From NCBI GenBank assembly GCA_038380435.1, contig JAWZYU010000005.1, forward strand, positions 35,734,001-35,798,000: 64,000 bases of DNA, written 5' to 3'. The notes under the pieces are model-generated. The model worked only from the letters and a program-made list of their open reading frames with translations, made no database searches and had not been told where the DNA came from. The DNA comes from Ryuthela nishihirai (Eukaryota > Arthropoda > Arachnida > Araneae > Heptathelidae). Position numbers and translations under genes: made by a program. Of the stretch, positions 43,247-55,293 are shown one piece after another. Numbering within the stretch: the first letter of the stretch is position 1; each line of letters opens with the position of its first letter.

Positions 43247-43922
43247 TGCCTCAGAGGATAGTGCGTTAGGCTCACAACTTGATGTTCCTAGGTTCAAGTG
43301 TGTCTACTATGCCTGACCATCACAGGGCCACAGAGCGGTGGTTAGCAGAGAAATACTGACCTTTGTTAAGGCCATCGTCCATCACATGGGACGTTAAGCC
43401 AGGGCGAGGTGTACAAGGGAGCCCTACTCTTTACACAAACTCCGAACCTCTGGGTTCCTTATGACCTGGCCATTTAACTCATTGTGTGCAAGGGCGGGGG
43501 TAGCTCAGTCGGTAGCGCGCCAGGCTCGTAATCTGTAGTTCCCAGGTTCGAGTCCCAGCTGGGTCAGCGTTGAGATTTATCTCCGCAAAATTCCCCGCCC
43601 TGCCCACGGTCAGTAGGGGACACCGATGGGCTTGGAAAGGCCGTCGTCCGTCGGATGGGACGTTAAGCCGTGGCCCCGAGTGTGGGAGAGCCATTCCCTG
43701 TGCACGTTAAAGAACACGCTGGATGGCCTTGACGGGAGGCTTCCATCTGTCTCCCAACAGCTGTTCCAGTGAGTCCCCTCCCCCAACCTTCTCTGAGCCT
43801 TCGGGGTCCATGTGACCTGGCCATTTAGCCCATGGTGTGCAAAAAAGTGCCGCTCAGAGGTAACCCAACCCATTGTGTGCAAAAGAAAAAAGTGCTGATC
43901 CGAGGTAAAGAAATCCAAGACA
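43247..43922 (+). mobile_element. Old SINE-B relative, split by a young copy
   Basis: A head-like TAGTGCGTTAGGCTCACAAC and TAGGTTCAAGTG precede a shortened body (GGGACGTTAAGCCAGGG, TGACCTGGCCATTTAAC). The copy breaks at 43491 and resumes at 43883 with AGAAAAAAGTGCTGATCCGAGG. It lacks the middle of the standard body, so it may be a separate subfamily. Confidence 0.65.
43492..43870 (+). mobile_element. SINE-B, young, inside the old relative
   Basis: TSD CATTGTGTGCAA at 43480-43491 and 43871-43882. Confidence 0.94.
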
Positions 43923-44029
43923 ACAAAAGCCCCCCAAAAAATAAATTCGTAGATTGTTCTTTGCGAAGTAGTCTAAGTTGGTTAGTCAGAACGAAGTGAA
44001 GTAAACAGGGCGGCACTAAATGATTAATC

Positions 44030-44480
44030 TACCAGCAAGATGAAATTCTATAGCTGGTCGAGAGGAAGAGCGGGAGAGGCGATCACCTGCAGCCAGCCTC
44101 AGCTGGCTCGTGACAGTTGCTGATGGACCGGCAGGCGTCCCCGCACGCGCTCTCTGGGCCCCGCCGATATGACACCACATTAAAAATTGCGGAGTCCGCC
44201 GATCTCTCCGCTCGGACTCGGCCTTCCGTTTATCACCGCTAATCGAGGCAAGCGGCAGGGCGCGTCTGTCACTGGCCGTCACGAGCGCCCCATCGGCCCT
44301 CATTTATAACCCGGAAAACAATGACGGAATCTGGCAGCAGCTGCTCCCATTATCGAACAGAGCGAGGACGGATGGAACGACGGGGTAGGGAGGGGAAAAT
44401 TGGAGAGGGGGAGGGTGTCACGACAGGGCAAAGTTCGATAGGCGTTGAGAAACTCAATTCGTACGGTAGTCGTGGGAGCT
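44030..44480. promoter_or_regulatory. GC-rich non-repeat block
   Basis: CpG-rich and purine-rich parts lie between AT-rich flanks, with TTTATAAC at about 44302, several CAGCTG/CAGCTGCTG sites and TAAT-type motifs. A 95-codon minus ORF (44016-44303) and a 60-codon plus ORF have no recognised domain. It may be a promoter, an enhancer or the edge of a first exon. Confidence 0.35.
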
Positions 44481-44893
44481 TGAGGACGGTTTTGTGGATC
44501 TAGAGGTTGGATAAAATGAACATTTGAATGTTGGTGCCAAAAATGGAGCTTGGGTGTGGAGTTGGGGTTTTCCGACCTGATGGGAAATTTAGCGGGGGGG
44601 GGGGGAGATTAGGGTTTAAATGTCTATTTATCATGGGACTGTAAAAATAAATTTATCTTAGGTAGGAGTTGCAAATATTAGTCTAGAAATTTATGGGGAG
44701 GGTTGCTGCTGCAAATATCCCCTCCTCTAATGGTTAGTGAGGTAGAGTCCTATTCATTAAAGTCCGTTAATGATTTGTGATGAGACATAGATAGTTGTCT
44801 TCTTTAAAATATTCAGTTTTACGGATTTTTTTTTTCCTTGATACTCTAACGGGATACCTTTTGTTCAAATCAACTCAGTGATTGGTAGTTATC
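44481..44893. other. No gene or repeat recognised
   Basis: A G-run at 44593-44606; otherwise AT-rich. Confidence 0.5.
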
Positions 44894-44895
44894 TA

Positions 44896-45113
44896 CAGTC
44901 GCTCAAAAAAGTATCCGAACACTATGGTTGATTACAGAATTCAGAAAATAATATCTGGCAACGATTTTTTTTTTTTAGAAATTAGTGATCTGACTACCTT
45001 ACGTGACACGAAGGTTGCCAGATCACTAATTTCTTTAAAAAAAAAATCGTTGAAAGATATTTTTTCTGAATTCTGTAATCAACCATATGTTCGGATACTT
45101 TTTTGAGCGACTG
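44896..45113. mobile_element. Mariner-type MITE, copy 1
   Basis: TA on both sides (44894-44895 and 45114-45115). The ends begin CAGTCGCTCAAAAAAGTATC, and about 100 bp of the left half is the inverse of the right half, so the whole element can fold into one long hairpin. No coding sequence. Confidence 0.9.
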
Positions 45114-45398
45114 TACAATTCGATGAAGTACTGAGAGGTCTCGTAATTCCTACGTTTGGGAAGGCAACTGAAAACAGAAATGCAAAATTTATGGGGAAAC
45201 TTGATATGCAAATGGTGATATTTATTTAGCACGGAATTTTTTTTCTGCAGCTTTCAATGAATAATAACGGAATCGAGAACAATAAACTTTGTTTTCCCAA
45301 CTAGATACTCCACTCTGCTTCTGGACCAGAACTCATTGTCTCAAAGCCTTCTTTAAGGAACGAAATTTACACGATATGATTAACTTTTGGATAAGTGG

Positions 45399-45780
45399 TT
45401 GGGTTATTTTTTCTCTGAGCGGCACTTTTTTGCACACCATGGGCTAAATGGCCAGGCCGCAAGGACCGCGAAGGCTCAGAGAAGTTTGGAGGAGGGGACC
45501 CACTGGAACAGCTGTTGGGAGACAGATGGTAGCCTCCCGTCAAGGCCATCCAGCGTGTTCTTTAACGTGCAAAGGGTATGGCTTTCCGCACACGGGGTCA
45601 CGGCTTAACGTCCCATCCGACGGACGGCGGCCTTTCCAAGCCCATCGGTGTCCCCTACTGACCGTGGGCAGGACGGGGAATTTTGCGAAGATAAATCGCA
45701 ACGCTGACCCAACTGGGACTCGAACCTGGGAACTACAGATTACGAGCCTGGTGCGCTACCGACTGAGCCACCCCCGCCCC
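45399..45780 (-). mobile_element. SINE-B, full length, with TSD
   Basis: TSD about ATAAGTGGTT (45391-45400 and 45783-45792, boundary uncertain by a few bases). Confidence 0.92.
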
Positions 45781-45792
45781 AAATAAGTGGTT

Positions 45793-46934
45793 TATAAGCA
45801 TTTGGTATAGGTATAAAAAATAAAATAATCGTTTGAATCAAAATGCACACATGTGTATTTTATGCAGGAAAGCGTAATAATTTTGACTTTCTGTGAAATA
45901 TTTGTGGGTTCTTAAAAAATTAAAATTTTTTAGAACTACAGAAAATCTTAAAACAAAAGTATTAATATAAATCTGTTTATAAAATTTTCATGATTGGAAG
46001 TTATGAATTTTCAAAAAGCCCCTCCCCCCCACCAAAAAAAAAAAACATTTCTTGTGAAGAGGTCCAGAGATTTTTTTCCAGTGAGCCACTGCTACAACTA
46101 CAATGCAATCCTTAATATAGTGTTATGCACACCTCGCGGTTGCAAGCACTCTTCCAGATGTGTGAAGTATAAAAACTTAAATATATGTTTGTTTTGCGTT
46201 GTGTTTCCTGCATTACCCAATTACCGATCATTCCCTTAATTAGATAATGAAGGCCGCTAAAATCCCAGGCTGTCTCCTTAGGGGAAGACGTTTTATAATG
46301 AAGTCCAATGACAAACGAAAACAACTCAGGTTTATAAAAAAACACAATAATAACAACATTTAATGAGAAATAAAAATATCTAAAGGCAGAACAGTTACTG
46401 TTCCAAAATTACATCATATATATTAGAACTTAAGAAAGAAAGAACTTAAAGAACTAAATGGACTATGGAACCCCTTTTTTAAATATTTAAATCTTAAAAT
46501 TAAGGATAGCAACCTTTAAATCAAAGGAAGGATAAGCGTACCGTGTTTATCTGTCCTCCTTAGTTCGTCCGACAGCTGCATCATCAGGTTGTGGTCCGCG
46601 ACGCTTCAGCTCTGGATAGGGGTCATCTTCTTATAGCACCCTTTTGCCGAGAATGGGGACGACATCCCCGTCGCACTGCGGCTGCTGTGGAGACGGACCC
46701 TCAGTTGACCATCACATAAGCAGTTGGGTAATTGGTTGCGAAAGGGAGGCGGCTGCATCATTCTGGTTCTGCTACAAGGGGAGTTTGCCCCTTACTGGTC
46801 AAACGATCAGAAAGTATAATCTCAGTTTCGCATCAAAATCCACAAAACCACTCATTAGCAGAGGTATGATGATGCTAAGTTATTGTCGAATTCGATTTGA
46901 AAGCAGTCTTAAATTGGCCACATTCACTATACTT
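45793..46934. other. Non-repeat stretch
   Basis: 46550-46820 is less AT-rich; a 103-codon ORF (46644-46955) shows no recognised domain. Confidence 0.45.
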
Positions 46935-47697
46935 CCTTACACATATTTCCAATGATCCGATATGTAGATACTTCATTTCCGATGATTCCGATACGTTGAT
47001 ACTTCATTTCCGATGATTCCGATATGTAGATACTTCATTTTCGATGATTCCGATATGTAGATACTTCATTTTCGATGATTCCGATATGTAGATACTTCAT
47101 TTCCGATGATTTCGATATGTAGATACTTCATTTCCGATGATTCCGATACGTTGATACTTCATTTCCGATGATTCCGATATGTAAATACTTCATTTCAGAT
47201 AATCCGATATGTAGATACTTCATTTTCGATGATTCCGATACGTGATACTTCATTTCCGATGATTCCGATATGTAGATACTTCATTTTCCGATGATTCCGA
47301 TATGTAGATACTTCATTTTCCGATGATTCCGATATGTAGATACTTCAATTTCGATGATTCCGATATGTAGATACTTCATTTCCGATTATTCCGATATGTA
47401 GATACTTCATTTCCGATGATTTCGTTATGTAGATACTTCATTTCCGATGATTCCGATACGTTGATACTTCATTTTCGATGATTCCGATATGTAGATACTT
47501 CATTTCCGATAATCCGATATGTAGATACTTCATTTCCGATGATTCCGATACGTTGATACTTCATTTCCGATGATTCCGATACGTTGATACTTCATTTCCG
47601 ATGATTCCGATACGTTGATACTTCATTTCCGATGATTCCTATATGTAGATACTTCATTTCCGATGATTCCGATATGCAGATACTTCATTTCCGATAC
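46935..47697 (+). repeat. 31-bp minisatellite
   Basis: About 24 units of TAGATACTTCATTTCCGATG followed by ATTCCGATATG. Two variants alternate irregularly (ATATGTAGA and ATACGTTGA), and a few units lack 1-3 bases. Confidence 0.95.
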
Positions 47698-48369
47698 TCA
47701 ATCTGCCCGGGGCAGACCAGAGCTCTGGTCAGCCCATGCCGCACTCGTTCCGGATCAAACTCTCCACTCTGTCCAAAATCTCGGATCCAACTAAAGTCCT
47801 CCTCTACCTCACTATCTATTTCCCACGTTCCTTCCCCCTTTGTTTTACACAAATAGGTGCTATGTGCAAGCGACCATCTATAGCATCTGCAGATGAACTT
47901 ACGAGTCAAAATTCCACCCGGGGGGGTCTGTCTCTGCACTAGGCGTTGACATCGCCGCCTGGTAGAAGGGGATTTCTCGTTGGTGAATATAAACACTGGA
48001 TGATGTTGTCCAGTTCTGAGGCTGCAGTTGGGGCATGGGTACGATTTTCCGGATACGACTTTCCATGTGAAGTCGCATTTTAGCTGTCTGCATTCATTCG
48101 CACCACCAAGCAGTTCCGTGTCTGACCTTACACTGTAAGGTAATAACTTGGGGTTCTGCTTGTCGTTCTGTCTACGGGGTATTAGTTTCGAGGAGTTGGA
48201 GTGTCGTGTTGTTTATCGGAAAGGGATTCCTGGATGTGACAAATGGACACTTGGTGTACTGTGTGTGTGGGCTTTCGTCTGCAGCTGTGAATTCTATCAT
48301 TCCCCCCTAAAGTTTCCCCCCTAACTAACGTTGCATCTGTTCGTCTGTTCCCTCTGTATTGGTAAAAAT
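47698..48369. other. Non-repeat stretch with two overlapping minus ORFs
   Basis: Minus ORFs 47685-47996 (103 aa) and 47899-48093 (64 aa) overlap in different frames. Base composition is near-coding, but no domain is recognised and the first ORF starts within the array's edge. It may be a frameshifted pseudogene or chance. Confidence 0.35.
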
Positions 48370-49745
48370 CTCAATTAAGTGGGAAATTGATAAAAAATAA
48401 ATGAATCGTTATTCCTGATGCAAATCAGAGCATAACAATAGTACAATACAAATACAATACAAATGCAGATACAGTAGAAAACAGCTGATAAAGGAAACAG
48501 AATTTTGATCATAACTATTTTGAGCCAAAGAGATTTACAACTCGTCGAGGTTCTAAAGACATGCATAATTAAACAACAGTAGTAACAGATAATTCCCAAG
48601 CACTATTTAAAATCGATATAATAAGATGTTAAGTTTGTTTAATCTAAAATCCCGAATTAATTAAATCTCACGAAAATTTCAATATTTTTATGTTAAAGCA
48701 ATAAAAAAAACTCTAATTTTCTGCATAAAGCTTTGCAAACTAGTGTCATTTTTTAGGTTATTTTCTAGATAATTATAAATTTTTGTTCCCAGAAAAATGA
48801 AATGTTTTTCGACATACTGTATTTTTATGAGATAAAGTCACTATGCAATGATTATTTCTTCTGATGTTGTAGGGAAGATTTACAGTATATTCTCTAACCA
48901 ATCGTAGTTCATATGAATATACAGGAGGATTTTAAAAACATAAATTTGTATTATAAAAGGAAATTAATTTCAAGGATTTAATATCTGTGTAATTTTTTAC
49001 ATTGAATAAAATCTTACCTATTTTCTTGTGAATATTGCTTAGATTAATTAATTTTGTCTCATAATTTCTGACGACAAATTCCATATTGTATAGAATAAAA
49101 CGAAGAAACAGATAAAGAGTGAAGAACTTATAACAATATTTGTAAGTGATAGGGTATACATATATATATTGTGTTTGTAAATATCTGATCATGCATCTTT
49201 CACTTCACCTTTTTGTGATTACACCTAAATATATATGAATTTTTACTCTCTGTATTACAGAACAATTACAAACTTGTGTTAAGTTGCAACGCAATTCTTG
49301 ATATTTGATTTCAAAGTCAGCGTATATATATATTTAGTTTTTTTCAGCATATAATCATAATTTATTTTCAGTAAACCCAATGCTTATTTTTTTTAAATCA
49401 AGTTCAGTTTTATCTTTTAGCTTATTTATTTGTCTGCAATTATGCACAATTGCCGTACCATCTGCAAAACATCTTAGTGATCCATATAGATCAAAAGAAC
49501 AGAAATTATTTATAAATATTAAGAATAAAATTGGTTGCAGTATAGAAACCTAAGGGACCCCTTTCTTTAAAATTTAGATAGTTACTTAATTAATTGCCAA
49601 TACAAATTGCTTGTTTTCTAATTGCTAGGTAGCTTTTGAATCATTAATATTCAGTACCTCTTATTTTACTATTATATAAATCCATTGAATCGAATGCTTT
49701 CAACAGAATAACTTTTAAGCTTGAAAATGAGCGAAGTAATCCAGA
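48370..49745 (-). pseudogene. LINE with AT-rich tail, copy c: very decayed reverse transcriptase
   Basis: The minus strand gives KAFDSMD (about 49685-49705), a KGVP-type block (about 49535-49560), CFADGTAIVHN (about 49443-49475, the catalytic ADD changed to ADG) and FILYNMEFVVRNYETKLINL (about 49030-49090). The order matches copies a and b. The tail may be the TTGTA repeats at about 48440-48470. Older than the other two. Confidence 0.65.
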
Positions 49746-51111
49746 AACGCGAAAGAGACGATTTTATTGTAAATAAATTATAAGTATTAAATGTAACAGT
49801 GTGTTATGTGCAAGTAAAACGGGGTCTTTTCAATGAAGTGTGAGGAATCACAAAGTGTTTCTTCTTTGTGTAATATGACATCGCTGGAAGAATTTGCGAA
49901 CTGCATGTGGCACCTCCCTTGTAGACGTTTTAGAAAAAGAACTCACATCAACAAATGAGAGCCAAAGGGAGTATGGTAAAAAAAACTTGCATTATTATTA
50001 TTAAAAAAAAAGTACCAGCCATTTCGTAGAGTAAAGGTATTGAAACCTATCCTCCTACCTATCTAGAAATACATTTGAGCACTGAATTTGTGATAAATGA
50101 TTTTTTTTTTTTAATTTGTTCAAATACGCTCGGGCAACGATAATTAGCAAAATGAAGAATAATTATATTCACTAACAACCAATTTTTTTTTTTATTCTTA
50201 ATCTTTTGTTTAGCTTTGATTGCACTTTCTTCCTGCAAAAAAGGGCCAAGAAAAGGGGTAGGGCAGGAGAAACAAATTTAGGAAACTGATAACAAAAATT
50301 CGGCTGTTTTACAAATTTTTGCTTATAATGATATATGAGAAGATGACTAAATGTAACAATGCTTATATTAGCGCCTATAAATACGATGACTATTTAATTT
50401 TCGAGGAAAATATAGGACACTTATTGAAAAATATATTTTCTGGTAATATTTGTCATTAATGCTATCTGTTCCTCATTATTTTGTCAAAATACTATTAATT
50501 TTATGCTCTGTCTAGCAAAGTCATCCTCTAAAAGTGGTAAATATTCTAAAAGCTCCAAAATGAAACAAATAATATGTGGACGCTAATTTTATTTAAAAAC
50601 AAAAAAATTGTTCAACAATGTAAAAAGTAAGAAGCATATAAATTTCGATTTGTCAACCATTCACACTATTACAAGAATTATTCGATAATTTTGTACAATT
50701 AATTCATTCTGAAATAAAAAAATATCATAATTATGTGTTTATTAATTCCTCAATCGCCTTAGCAATAATAAAAGAAATTATCAGAATTAGTGATAAGAGA
50801 GACCGATTTTTATTTAGTATCAAAAACATAGGACAAAAACATCTTTCTGAAATTTTTTTATATAGGATAACGCCCAAAAATATGACTGTCGTAAAAAATA
50901 TAGAACAAGCGGTCACTGTACCTATAAAACATAAAACGTTTTTCTGTTGAAACGAAAAGTTACTTTTCCCCAAACCCTCTACTGTAAGAAGGAATAATCT
51001 TTGCTCTCAATGTAAAGCTCTCGTTTTTCAACTCTACCACCAAAATTTCGAATTTCTACTATAAATTGATCGCTTGCTGTATTTTTTAAAAGTTTTATAT
51101 TTTTCCAACCC
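49746..51111. other. Long AT-rich stretch, no gene seen
   Basis: Only short chance ORFs. Confidence 0.6.
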
Positions 51112-51380
51112 TAGACCTCTGTGGCAAGCAGCTGCTTGAAAATACCCCCTCAAGCAGCTGCTTGCCGCAGAGGTCTGACAGGAGCCTGTCAGTTTATATG
51201 CCATAGTAGGAGATCTGAGAGGATGGCAGGACCTCAGCAGAAAAACGATACACACATATCCATGCCTAATCCGGGGCTCGAACCCAGGTCCCTTAGATCA
51301 GTAGCTAAGCGTGCTAACCACTCGGCCACGGGACGGCAAGCAGCTGCTTGAGGGGGTATTTATTTATTTTATTTATTTTA
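51112..51380 (+). mobile_element. SINE-A 3' end, host of a nested SINE-A
   Basis: The plus copy's GACCTCTGTGGCAAGCAG part (51112-51139) is separated from its GGGGGTATTTATTTATTT end (51352-51380) by the copy at 51140-51336. Confidence 0.88.
51140..51336 (-). mobile_element. SINE-A, full length, inserted in another SINE-A
   Basis: The repeat CAAGCAGCTGCTTGA on both sides (51125-51139 and 51337-51351) is the TSD. It is itself the conserved palindrome of the family. Confidence 0.92.
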
Positions 51381-52060
51381 GTGAGCGTTATTAAGGAAAT
51401 TGGAAAAATGCGAATCGTACTAAACTGGTGATCAAAATTAAAGGATAATGTATAAATTCTTACATAACTCAAAGTATTTTTAAGGGAATGCAATGAAATT
51501 TGGTGAAGAGATTTATTATTGCTTTACAAATGTAAATCAAACAGGAGAAATTCATAATCATATAATGTGTATGCGTTAAGATCATGGCCCCCACAAGGGT
51601 GGGGCTAACAGGGCTCTAGCCTGGGGGCCCGAGATTAGAAGGGGGCCCGGTGTAGCGGGTCGACCAGCTAAGTGAGATGAACAAAAGACAAAAAGCGACT
51701 TTATAAAATATTGACTTTTGTTTTGTCCATCCAACAAAAATTAATTATTTAATTAGGCATATTACATTTTCCTCTCATCATACCGACTTTTTGTTTCGTC
51801 TTTGTGATTTATCGCCATTCATACCTTATTTATGTCGATGGACAACTCGTGCCTGTTTTGATATTTTAAAAAGAAAATCAATCGCTTTTTGATTTAAAGC
51901 TCAAATTTGAAAACACAATTCAAAACGCGGCAAGCAACCTCAATTTCCCGAAAACCGAAAAACTTCTATAGAACCTGAACAAGATTTCGGAATTTCCATA
52001 GTTTACCCAGTATTGGATTTTATTATCAATGATTTAAAGACAATATTTGAAGCAGCAGAT
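51381..52060. other. No gene recognised
   Basis: A GC-rich piece at about 51590-51670 (GGGGGCCCGAG, GGGGGCCCGG) could be part of an unidentified repeat. Confidence 0.45.
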
Positions 52061-52061
52061 A

Positions 52062-52228
52062 CAGTCACTCAAAAAAGTATCCGAATGCTATGGTTGATTA
52101 CAGAATTCAGAAAAAATATTTGCCAACGATTTTTTTTAGAAATTGGTGATCTGGCAACTTTCGTGTCACGTGACACGAAGGTTGCCAGATCACCAATTTC
52201 TAAAAAAAATCGTTGCCAGATATTTTTT
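52062..52228. mobile_element. Mariner-type MITE, copy 2, right end lost
   Basis: Same family as 44896-45113, preceded by TA (52060-52061). Its centre is a perfect palindrome GTGTCACGTGACAC. It breaks at about 52228 and is followed by short GTGCTGTCCA repeats. Confidence 0.85.
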
Positions 52229-52408
52229 ATATCTGGTGCTGTCCAGTGCTGTCCAGGTGCTGTCCAGTGTAAAAAAGTGCTGTCCAGTGGAACCCACCCC
52301 AACCTTCTATGAGACCTCAGGGTCCTTGGGACCATTTAGCCATTTTTTTACATACAATGTGCGTAAAAAAATTGGCTCTCAGTTTCGGTTTGGTAAAACA
52401 ACCCAACA
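52229..52408 (+). mobile_element. Old SINE-B 3' fragment
   Basis: CCAACCTTCTATGAGACCTCAGGG to AAAACAACCCAAC. It starts in a threefold GTGCTGTCCAG repeat of the SINE's own CTGTTCCAGTG segment. Confidence 0.7.
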
Positions 52409-53100
52409 AACAGCACCTAAAAAAAATGCCTCCTCAAGCGATCTTTTGGACAACTTGTGCTTCGAGGAAAGCCCTGGTTGTTTTAAAATTATCTCTCTAT
52501 CCCTCAAAATAAGCAAATAACTTTGTTATAATAACTGAATGGCATTTGGGCTTCTCAGAAGCCAATGAGATTAACACCACATTTTGCATATAGAAACTCT
52601 CCGAGTTACGAACGTTCGACTTATGAACTTACGTAATTGAAATGGGAACTATTACCCACTTTAACATTTTGATGGTGCGATCATATGAACTCAATTCATG
52701 CTACAAACGAGTCGTAGCTCTGGGAATTACTTGTAGCGTCGGAGCGTAGCGTCTACCTTCCGTGGGAGGTTCAGTGAGATTCATATCAAAGAAAATGGCT
52801 GAGGCCTTTAGATAATTGACGGAGTGGGAGGGATTTGAGTTGCTTGAGAAGTAAGAGCTAATTGTTGAGTGTTTGCCCGTCTTCAAAACTGTCTCAAGTG
52901 CCATCACTTGTTACCAACTATTTACCGTGAGAAAAAGGAGGTGATTGTCAAAATCTGCCTTAAGAGTATTTAAGAAATGGCTTTAACAAGCCAGCGCCAT
53001 TTAAATCGCTACATCTCTTGAGAGAACATTCAGAAGATCCCTTCAATGTCTCTAGAAAGTCACCTTCTACCTTCCCCCCCCGTAATTAAACCTGTTCCCC
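52409..53100. other. Non-repeat stretch
   Basis: No recognised gene or repeat. Confidence 0.5.
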
Positions 53101-53112
53101 CCTCAAGAAAAG

Positions 53113-53765
53113 GGGCGGGGGTGGCTCAGTCGGTAGTGCGCCAGGCTCGTAATCTGTAGTTTCCAGGTTCGAGTCCCAGCTGGGTCAGCGTTGAGATTTA
53201 TCTCCGCAAAATTCCCCGCCCTGCCCACGGTCAGTAGGGGACACCGATGGGCTTGGAAAGGCCGCCGTCCGTCGGATGAGACGTTAAGCCATGGCCTCGT
53301 GTGCGGGAGAGCCATACCCTGTGCACGTTAAAGAACACGCTGGATGGCCTTGACGGGGGGCTACCATCTGTCTCTCAACAGCTGTTCCAGTGAGTCCCCT
53401 CCCCCAACCTTCTCTGAGCCTTCGGGTCCATGTGACCTGGCCATTTAGCCCATGGTGTGCAAAAAAGTGCCGCTCAGAGGTAAAACAACCCAACCCAACC
53501 CACGGTCAGTAGGGGGCACCGATGGGTTTGGAAAGGCCGCCGCCCGTCGGATGGGACGTTAAGCCGTGGCCCCGTGTGCGGGAGAGCCATACCCTGTGCA
53601 CGTTAAAGAACACGCTGGATGGCCTTGACGGGGGGGCTACCATCTGTCTCCCAACAGCTGTTCCAGTGGGTTCCCTCCCGCAACCTTCTCTGAGCTTCGG
53701 GGTCCATGTGACCTGGCCATTTAGCCCATGGTGTGCAAAAAAGAGGTAAAACAACCCAACCCAAC
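53113..53765 (+). mobile_element. SINE-B, head-to-tail dimer with one TSD
   Basis: A complete unit (53113-53497) is joined at its CCCAACCCAACCC tail to a second unit without tRNA-like head, starting at CACGGTCAG and running to a second CCCAACCC tail. The only TSD, CCTCAAGAAAAG, flanks the pair (53101-53112 and 53766-53777). Confidence 0.93.
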
Positions 53766-53819
53766 CCTCAAGAAAAGCATCTACCGAGAAGAAAGGAAGT
53801 GCAGCATTCAAGCAAATTA

Positions 53820-54112
53820 ATAGATTTGCTGTTGAGTCTGATTCTGAGCTTTACAGATTATTATTCTCCAACATAGAATATCGCTGATTATTGCTTTATT
53901 AGAGAGAGTATTAACAGCTATCGCTCTCAGAAACACAGCATCACAGATCTTTGCTTTCTTGCACTCATCATTACAGGTGATTGCCCTTTTACTTACGATA
54001 TCATTGATTATTGCTTTGCTATGCACATCGCTTAATAATTTTTCCTACATTCAGTATAGCGAATTATTCCTTCCTTTACATACAACATCACAGGTTATTC
54101 TTGTAGTGGTTA
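53820..54112 (-). repeat. Degenerate minisatellite, about 30-bp unit
   Basis: About nine diverged units around ATCACAGATTATTGCTTT with variable ends. The period is close to 30 bp, so one minus frame (53817-54026) stays open and shows 10-residue periodicity; this is not evidence for a protein. Confidence 0.7.
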
Positions 54113-54165
54113 GCTTGGCTGAAGATCACAGGGACCTGGATTCGAGTAACTAATAAGGCCTGGTC
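54103..54165 (+). mobile_element. SINE-A head remnant
   Basis: GTAGTGGTTAGCTTGGCTG and GGACCTGGATTCGAGTAAC match the tRNA-like head; the body is missing. Confidence 0.6.
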
Positions 54166-54187
54166 ACTTATTTCTTTGAGTCACCTT

Positions 54188-54515
54188 CCCAGCTGGGTCA
54201 GCGTTGAGATTTATCTCCGCAAAATTTCCCGCCCTGTCCACGGTCAGTAGGGGACACCGATGGGCTTGGAAAGACCGCCGTCCGTCGGATGGGACGTTAA
54301 GCCGTGACCCCGTGTGCGGGAGAGCCATACCCTGTGCACGTTAAAGAACACGCTGGATGGCCTTGACGGGAGGCTACCATCTGTCTCCCAACAGCTGTTC
54401 CAGTGGGTTCCCTCCCCCAACCTTCTCTGAGCCTTCGGGGTCCATGTGACCTGGCCATTTAGCCCATGGTGTACAAAAAACTGCCGCTCAGAGGTAAAAC
54501 AACCCAACTCAACCA
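54188..54515 (+). mobile_element. SINE-B, 5'-truncated, with TSD
   Basis: Begins CCCAGCTGGGTCAGCG, right after the B box. TSD TGAGTCACCTT at 54177-54187 and 54516-54526. Confidence 0.94.
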
Positions 54516-54562
54516 TGAGTCACCTTGCTGTGAGGTCTCGCCTTCCTCACAATCCTGTAGTG

Positions 54563-54894
54563 CATTGGTTCTCAACCTTTCATGCTTCACGTATCCCCCG
54601 GAAATGTGTATGTAACTGACGTACCCCTTGTATAGGGAGATAAAACTATAGTTATAGTATAATAATGGGAATAAAATAAAACATATATATATATGCACAT
54701 TAAATTTTGTATTCGTAAATTTCATATATCGATAAACACAAAAAAAACATAAACAATTTAACAAATCTTATAAAATTATAAACATTTTACTGGGTAATCA
54801 ATGAAATAGACTTGTTACTAGATCTAACGACTTTTGAGCTCTCACGGCATACCCAAAAAAATTTTACCGCGTATCCCACGTTCAGAACCCCCTA
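54563..54894 (-). mobile_element. hAT-type MITE, GGTTCTCAAC family, copy 1
   Basis: Ends ATTGGTTCTCAACC and the inverse of GGGGTTCTGAACGTGGGATAC. The 8-bp duplication CTGTAGTG / CTGTAGAG has one mismatch (54555-54562 and 54895-54902). Inverse in orientation to the copies at 57780 and 62399. No ORF. Confidence 0.85.
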
Positions 54895-55080
54895 CTGTAG
54901 AGTTTTATATATTATGCTAATAGACTACCTCATCAGACTTCTGAAACAAACAACTATTCAGGGCAGTTCATTTTATTTATTAAGCACAACACCACGGATA
55001 TTGCTCTCTTTTACTCTATACGGAATAAGAGATTGTTGCTCTCCGAAAGTTCCCCTAAACACTAAAAAAAACAATAATTT

Positions 55081-55195
55081 AAGCTTGAAACAGCTGCTTC
55101 TATAGAGGTCTGACAGGAGTTTGTCTTCATAATACGCAATGGAAAATTTCTGTGAGGAAGGGAAACTTCAACAGAAAGACAACCAAGAAAAGAAA
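55081..55195 (-). mobile_element. Diverged SINE-A fragment
   Basis: AAACAGCTGCTTCTATAGAGGTCTGACAGGAG-like start (longer than shown parts are decayed) and AGGAAGGGAAACTTCAACAGAAAG. Head absent. Confidence 0.65.
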
Positions 55196-55293
55196 TATTT
55201 AAAAATATACTGACTAACATGGAAATTATAATACCTCGAAGAAAATGAGGGAATCCCATGAAATCGTTTGCATATAAGAGGGAACATCGGGAG

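Noticed and set aside
47685..48093. Two overlapping minus ORFs as a gene
   Set aside because: Different frames, start within a minisatellite edge, and no domain recognised; kept only as a low-confidence stretch.
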